In this document: positions 6,027 through 9,234 of the stretch, piece by piece | Layout: each line of letters starts with the position of its first letter | How positions within the stretch are numbered: the stretch's first letter is position 1 | Assembly: GCA_018656855.1 (NCBI GenBank) | Contig: JABHYP010000202.1 | Span: 1-9,234 of the forward strand | Direction of reading: 5' to 3' | Length of the DNA stretch: 9,234 bases | Source of the DNA: Candidatus Latescibacterota bacterium | GTDB taxonomy: Bacteria > Latescibacterota > Latescibacteria > Latescibacterales > Latescibacteraceae | Notes under the pieces: generated by a model | The model's database searches: none | What the model was told of the DNA's origin: nothing | Seen by the model: only the letters and a program-made list of their open reading frames with translations | Program-made: the position numbers and the translations under genes

Positions 6027-7478
6027 AAGTGTCTGCATATTTCTTTGAAAGACCTGAACCTCGATTCCCCGGACTGTTCTCCAGGGAGTTTTGAAAACAT
6101 CGCCGAAATAGTTTTGCGGCACCTGGAATTCAGTTATCCAGGCTCCCCGTTCATCCAGGTTTGAAATGATTTCAGCGACTTCATCCGGTTCAACAGCAGG
6201 AATATTCAAACTAGCTTTTCTACCGGCTTCATATTCCACCTTTGCGTCCTCGGGTGAAAGCGATTTTACACGTTCGTACTCATCCCTGATACCCCGAACC
6301 TGTAAAACATAAGGTGGGCCGTAGGGATACAGATTGTTCATATCATAGTCATGCCAGTAACGTTCATCCTCAACGCATGTACCCTCGCGATGAGTGTAAA
6401 ACGGCCTGTTTGTCCCCGGCTCGTAATAGTATGCGTGAGTATAGTTTATTGCGGGATCGGTGTTTATGACAGCGTTTTCCAACCAGTCGAGAGCGCCGGG
6501 GATCGGCTTGAGGTATTTTCTGTTGCCGGTTATCATGTAAAACGTTTCGAGATCACTTATTGTCCTTGCTGTCAGGCCGGATGATAGCGCGGGAGGCTCG
6601 TACGAACGGCCCCAAGCGGGCTTTAAATCCATATCATACTGGTCAGCCCAGCCTGCCTGCGGTTCCGGCAATTGCGATATGATATAAAAATCCATCCCCC
6701 TCAACGCCGCTTTTCTGTATTCTTCGTTGCCGAGTTTATTTCGGGCTTCGAGAAGGATCATTATGTTGTTCTTTATAACTCCATCATTAAACGTATAACA
6801 TGAAGTGTAATCGGGGTGCCCTCCGTGCATATGCTCATCCATCAGCGGATAACGCTGCGGCCAGGCGCCATTGGGATACTGCGACTCAAGAATAAAATCC
6901 AGCGCCCTGATAAGCGGTGCCCTGTATCGCGGATCAAGTGTAACCATGTACAGTTCAAGAAGATATTTCGCCGGCGCAGTAGTTGCATCATCATCGAAGG
7001 TACAGTTACCGTAATAATGCAGATATTCCTCCCATCCCCAGCATTTAGAAGCAAATTCCTCATACCATTTACGGATTCCCTGCATGTCGAAATCGATGAG
7101 ATAATGCCAGCCGCCTGCGGGATGTTGCCCCCATATCAGCGCATTTGCAGCTCTCCGGGCATACTCGATATAATCACTGTCGCCGGTAGTTTTATAGGCT
7201 TCGAGGAAAATCATACCAACCGTTGTTGTGCCGGGAGGCTGTACCATGATCTGTGACGGGAGCGCCTGAATTTCACCCCATTTCTCGGTAAGATCGGCTG
7301 AATACCGGCTTACATATCCCCCGCGGTTTGATACGGTGTTCGCCATGAAATCGGAGGCTTTTTTCATCGCTGTAAGAACTTCTCTCGCAGCAGGCTCCGC
7401 CGATAAATTCCGGGGATAAAGAAGAAGAATACAGCAAATAACCGCAAAAGATAATACACTTCGATTGAAATTCCTCAT
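5991..7478 (-). CDS. Secreted polysaccharide lyase family 10 (pectate-lyase-like) enzyme
   Basis: 495 residues from the chosen start. An in-frame ATG 15 codons upstream (7523) was not used because it has no ribosome-binding site, whereas 7478 has AAGAGAAG at 7 nt and starts a clean signal peptide (MRNFNRSV, a hydrophobic core, cut near LSA|EP at 27). PL10 features in order are TFDDDAT (160-166), YPNGAWPQRYP (201-211), TFNDGV (229-234), AGWADQYD (275-282), LKPAWGRSYEPPALS (285-299) and TNRPFY (356-361), consistent with the repeat-rich helical toroid of this family. PL10 enzymes cleave polygalacturonate by beta-elimination, usually with calcium. The family positions normally reading DNGAT and GGWP are here DDDAT and GAWP, and the segment after YEPPALS departs from the usual SGSES, so the substrate may differ from plain pectate. 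Secreted or periplasmic. The upstream gap holds heptamer tandems. Confidence 0.85.
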   Translation of the reverse strand: MRNFNRSVLSFAVICCILLLYPRNLSAEPAAREVLTAMKKASDFMANTVSNRGGYVSRYSADLTEKWGEIQALPSQIMVQPPGTTTVGMIFLEAYKTTGDSDYIEYARRAANALIWGQHPAGGWHYLIDFDMQGIRKWYEEFASKCWGWEEYLHYYGNCTFDDDATTAPAKYLLELYMVTLDPRYRAPLIRALDFILESQYPNGAWPQRYPLMDEHMHGGHPDYTSCYTFNDGVIKNNIMILLEARNKLGNEEYRKAALRGMDFYIISQLPEPQAGWADQYDMDLKPAWGRSYEPPALSSGLTARTISDLETFYMITGNRKYLKPIPGALDWLENAVINTDPAINYTHAYYYEPGTNRPFYTHREGTCVEDERYWHDYDMNNLYPYGPPYVLQVRGIRDEYERVKSLSPEDAKVEYEAGRKASLNIPAVEPDEVAEIISNLDERGAWITEFQVPQNYFGDVFKTPWRTVRGIEVQVFQRNMQTLVNYLKRKQLEK

Positions 7479-7485
7479 AAAAATG

Positions 7486-7493
7486 CTTCTCTT
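7486..7493 (-). promoter_or_regulatory. Ribosome-binding site fixing the lyase start
   Basis: The minus strand reads AAGAGAAG, 7 nt before the ATG at 7478. No comparable site precedes the longer in-frame ATG at 7523, so the shorter protein with the signal peptide at its very N-terminus is preferred. Confidence 0.65.
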
Positions 7494-7537
7494 AAATTGA
7501 TGTAAGCGCAAGGCATACAACATATTCTATGAAATAT

Positions 7538-7578
7538 GACAACGGACAACGGACTATTCTGGAATCTGGAATCTGGAA
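7538..7578. repeat. Two adjacent heptamer tandem repeats upstream of the lyase
   Basis: GACAACG occurs twice in tandem plus three bases (7538-7554). Three bases later TCTGGAA occurs three times exactly (7558-7578). They lie between the stop of the thymidylate-synthase-like gene and the lyase start, 60-100 bp upstream of the lyase ATG. Slippage would alter promoter or leader length but not a reading frame. Confidence 0.85.
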
Positions 7579-7590
7579 TTTATTTTACGG

Positions 7591-8595
7591 CTACCTGTAC
7601 TTTGCATCCTGTTTAGTAATTTTTTTACTGATAAGCGGTTTTGCTTCGTCAAAGAAGGGTTGCGCAAATTCGGTTGTCCAGGTTCTGTCCTCAAAATTCT
7701 CTCTACTAATTAATAGCTTGATAAATCCGTTAAAAAATTCATTAAAATAACTTCCATAAATATGATACGAATCCGACTGGTCAATTAACCTTCCCAGTTC
7801 AATTTTCTCGCCACGCAGTTCGGATATTCTTTCAGACAGCTTCTTTCCCAGATCAATGAATGCAAAATCGTTCATGAATGCAGCCTTGTATGCGTCTCTG
7901 CTCCTGAATCTCATATTAAGGTTCAGATAAGCTGTGCCTTTGTCATCACGCATTATCCTTCCCCACAGTGACTGCCAGCAGGCAGGATCATAAGCTACTG
8001 AGTCTGTCCACGGCTGCCAGGAGATCATTTGAGCCCTTCTCGTTATCGGAGCTTTCGCAAGCGCCTGCGCCATGTTTTCGAACTGGTTTACCGATTCCTG
8101 CAAACCGGGGACCTTGTAATCGAACATTCTTTCATTATATGTATATTCCCATCTTTTATCATCAGGATTGTCAGGATTTCTTACCCAGTGGTTCTTTATT
8201 CCATCGACAACTTCCTCTCTGTACTCCTCAAGGTCTTCAAGACCTCCCGGAAAAGATCTATGAATCATCGGTTCCGATAACGGCTCTTCAATTACCATCA
8301 TCATAGTGCTGTCACTGCTCGGCGGATCGCCTTCCCTGTCATACTGTGTTTCGAGAAGCGCGCCAAAGGCGATAAGAGCAATCAGTGAATTTTCCCAGGC
8401 TTCGGGCAGGCATTTGCCTTTTGCAAACAACACTGGTATCTGTCCGTTTCCGCCGGGCAGGAGTAATCCTATATGCTGCGTATTAACCTTACTCTCCGCA
8501 AGTTCGATTATCCTGTTTAACTGATCCCCACCTTCCGGGAATAATCTGGTAAGTTCCTCTCGATGTCGCCGATATTCCGGCACTGTATGTTCCAT
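7591..8595 (-). CDS. Divergent thymidylate-synthase-family protein
   Basis: 334 residues. The ATG is preceded by AAGGAG with 5 nt spacing. The C-terminal two thirds follow the ThyA fold by motif order: YTYNERMFDY (151-160); a NQFENMAQAL helix (170-179); TRR (185-187), matching the Arg pair that contacts dUMP phosphate across the dimer; SWQPW (192-196); the putative nucleophile Cys206 in DPACWQ, where classical enzymes have PPCH; RSRD (231-234), matching the RSxD phosphate-binding motif; Asn242, in the place of the Asn that reads the uracil ring; and DSYHIY (275-280), matching the D-x-H-x-Y motif with one extra residue. The N-terminal GKCLPEAWENSLIALIAFG (60-78) resembles archaeal-type synthases. 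If active it would methylate or hydroxymethylate dUMP in the cytoplasm. Length is above the E. coli enzyme (264). No dihydrofolate reductase gene is adjacent. Activity and true substrate are inferred. Confidence 0.75.
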   Translation of the reverse strand: MEHTVPEYRRHREELTRLFPEGGDQLNRIIELAESKVNTQHIGLLLPGGNGQIPVLFAKGKCLPEAWENSLIALIAFGALLETQYDREGDPPSSDSTMMMVIEEPLSEPMIHRSFPGGLEDLEEYREEVVDGIKNHWVRNPDNPDDKRWEYTYNERMFDYKVPGLQESVNQFENMAQALAKAPITRRAQMISWQPWTDSVAYDPACWQSLWGRIMRDDKGTAYLNLNMRFRSRDAYKAAFMNDFAFIDLGKKLSERISELRGEKIELGRLIDQSDSYHIYGSYFNEFFNGFIKLLISRENFEDRTWTTEFAQPFFDEAKPLISKKITKQDAKYR

Positions 8596-8648
8596 TTTTT
8601 CTCCTTATTTAATTGAATCATTATCTTCTTACTGAATATTACTATTCG

Positions 8649-8827
8649 GATTAATTCATAAATTTTTTTGTTCTCGCAAAGCCGCTAAGACGCAAAGAAT
8701 TTAAATTATAATTTTTCAAATAATTAGCGGGCAAGCTCACTTATTTGAAAATATTATTAAACTTATTTATCAAAAAAAAACTTTGCGCCTTTGCGTCTCC
8801 GCGAGAGATAATTTTTTGTGAATAATT
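8649..8827. mobile_element. Second MITE-like palindromic module upstream of the TS-like gene
   Basis: This 179-bp stretch lies between the transporter and the thymidylate-synthase-like gene. Its left end GATTAATTCATAAATTT (8649-8665) is identical over 17 bases to the reverse complement of 5967-5983 in the first module. Its right end TTTTTTGTGAATAATT (8812-8827) matches the reverse complement of the first module's left end at 15 of 16 bases. The ends therefore occur in the same relative arrangement but flipped. It contains two nested inverted repeats and no credible gene. The right end directly abuts the transporter stop codon. AT-rich ends raise the chance of coincidence, hence moderate confidence. 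Confidence 0.45.
8672..8806. repeat. Nested inverted repeats (26-bp outer arms, 11-bp inner arms)
   Basis: The outer arms, 8672-8697 and 8781-8806, match in inverted orientation at 21 of 26 bases and carry the GCAAAG / CTTTGCG words of a dispersed sequence class common in environmental genomes. The inner arms TTTTCAAATAA (8713-8723) and TTATTTGAAAA (8741-8751) are a perfect 11-bp inverted repeat with a 17-nt loop. It could fold as a long hairpin in the leader of the TS-like gene or the tail of the transporter transcript. Confidence 0.7.
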
Positions 8828-8828
8828 A

Positions 8829-9234
8829 TCAACCCACAAAAAGCTCAACAAGCCCCAGAACTGCTGTGTAAGAGATGACACACGCAAAAATAAACGCTGT
8901 GATCATTCCCAGATTAAGCAATATTCCCGCCTTGTGTTCACCCATATTTTTCTTGCTGTTCACTAAGAAAAAAATTGCCGCAATAACCAGAGGAAGTACA
9001 AAAACCATCGACACCTGTGTTGCAATCTGCGCAATTATGGGATTGGTGCCGAGAATCGGGACAATAAGCCCGAACAAGCATGTCACGCCGGCAATAATCC
9101 GGAAATCCGCAGACTTCGTATCCAGCCCCCCGGTCCGAAAATCAGAGACAAGCAGCGACGGGAACATCATTATCGGGAATACCGACGATAGAGCGGCGCT
9201 GAGCGTCCCGACAAGGAAAATAGCTGTTGCGTAC
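8829..9234 (-). CDS. Nramp-family metal transporter, C-terminal part (cut by window edge)
   Basis: The frame is open to the right edge, so an internal ATG at 9170 is not the start. About 134 residues are visible, starting YATAIFLVGTLSAALSSVFP. Four hydrophobic segments can be seen, at roughly 2-30, 45-62, 70-91 and 102-125 of the visible part, with a short polar loop (NSKKNMGEHK) before the last. The small-residue-rich LVGTLSAALSSVFP and the following SDF resemble the later membrane segments of Nramp (SLC11-like) proton-coupled divalent metal transporters. The diagnostic DPGN and MPH motifs would be upstream of the window, so the family call is tentative. It would sit in the inner membrane. 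It ends at TGA right at the edge of the palindromic module. Confidence 0.6.
   Translation of the reverse strand, partial: YATAIFLVGTLSAALSSVFPIMMFPSLLVSDFRTGGLDTKSADFRIIAGVTCLFGLIVPILGTNPIIAQIATQVSMVFVLPLVIAAIFFLVNSKKNMGEHKAGILLNLGMITAFIFACVISYTAVLGLVELFVG

Noticed and set aside
6816..7256. 146-residue plus-strand ORF opposite the lyase
   Set aside because: It is fully antisense to the lyase gene, has no family resemblance or ribosome-binding site, and is explained by codon bias of the real gene.
7538..7578. CRISPR-like array from short regular repeats
   Set aside because: The units are 7 bp with no spacers and the whole block is about 40 bp, so it is a simple tandem repeat.
9168..9170. ATG at 9170 as the transporter start
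   Set aside because: The frame continues upstream to the window edge with a membrane segment that fits the family, so this Met is internal.

Overview
The window looks like a chromosomal segment from an uncultured, heterotrophic, Gram-negative-type bacterium. The clues are two proteins with twin-arginine (Tat) export signals, a secreted family-10 polysaccharide lyase, a uroporphyrinogen-decarboxylase-like protein that is not the haem enzyme, and AT-rich intergenic DNA full of dispersed repeat modules. This mix is typical of FCB-group lineages such as Latescibacterota, and one promoter-like match is of the Bacteroidota type. The taxonomic placement is inference and not firm. No RNA genes, CRISPR array or transposase were seen.

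Layout. On the plus strand lie a left-truncated DUF6599-like gene (to 784), then a 73-codon C-terminal remnant of an aldo/keto-reductase-like iron-sulfur protein (788-1006), then an intact Tat-exported paralogue of that same protein (1119-2363). The plus-strand block ends at a strong hairpin terminator (2402-2432). Everything to the right is on the minus strand. In transcription order from the right edge these are: the C-terminal part of an Nramp-like metal transporter (9234-8829), a divergent thymidylate-synthase-family protein (8595-7591), a secreted PL10 pectate-lyase-like enzyme (7478-5991), a Tat-exported N-acyl-D-amino-acid deacylase (5481-3766) and a URO-D-superfamily protein (3529-2450). 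The gaps of 112-509 bp make a single tight operon unlikely.

Intergenic structure is the most unusual part. The 444-bp gap between the lyase and the deacylase is bounded by 21-bp inverted repeats (19/21) and contains a decamer tandem and a three-tier nested hairpin. The 233-bp gap upstream of the thymidylate-synthase-like gene carries a second, shorter palindromic module whose two ends resemble those of the first, in reversed orientation. Both look like non-autonomous MITE-like insertions placed directly after stop codons.

Functionally, the lyase (polyuronate cleavage outside the cytoplasm), the deacylase (release of D-amino acids from N-acyl forms) and the Tat redox-type protein fit a scavenger of polysaccharide and cell-wall debris. 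No pathway can be assembled from this window alone. The best candidates for something new are the reductase-like family with half of its ferredoxin cysteines replaced identically in gene and remnant, the divergent thymidylate synthase homologue, and the paired intergenic modules.
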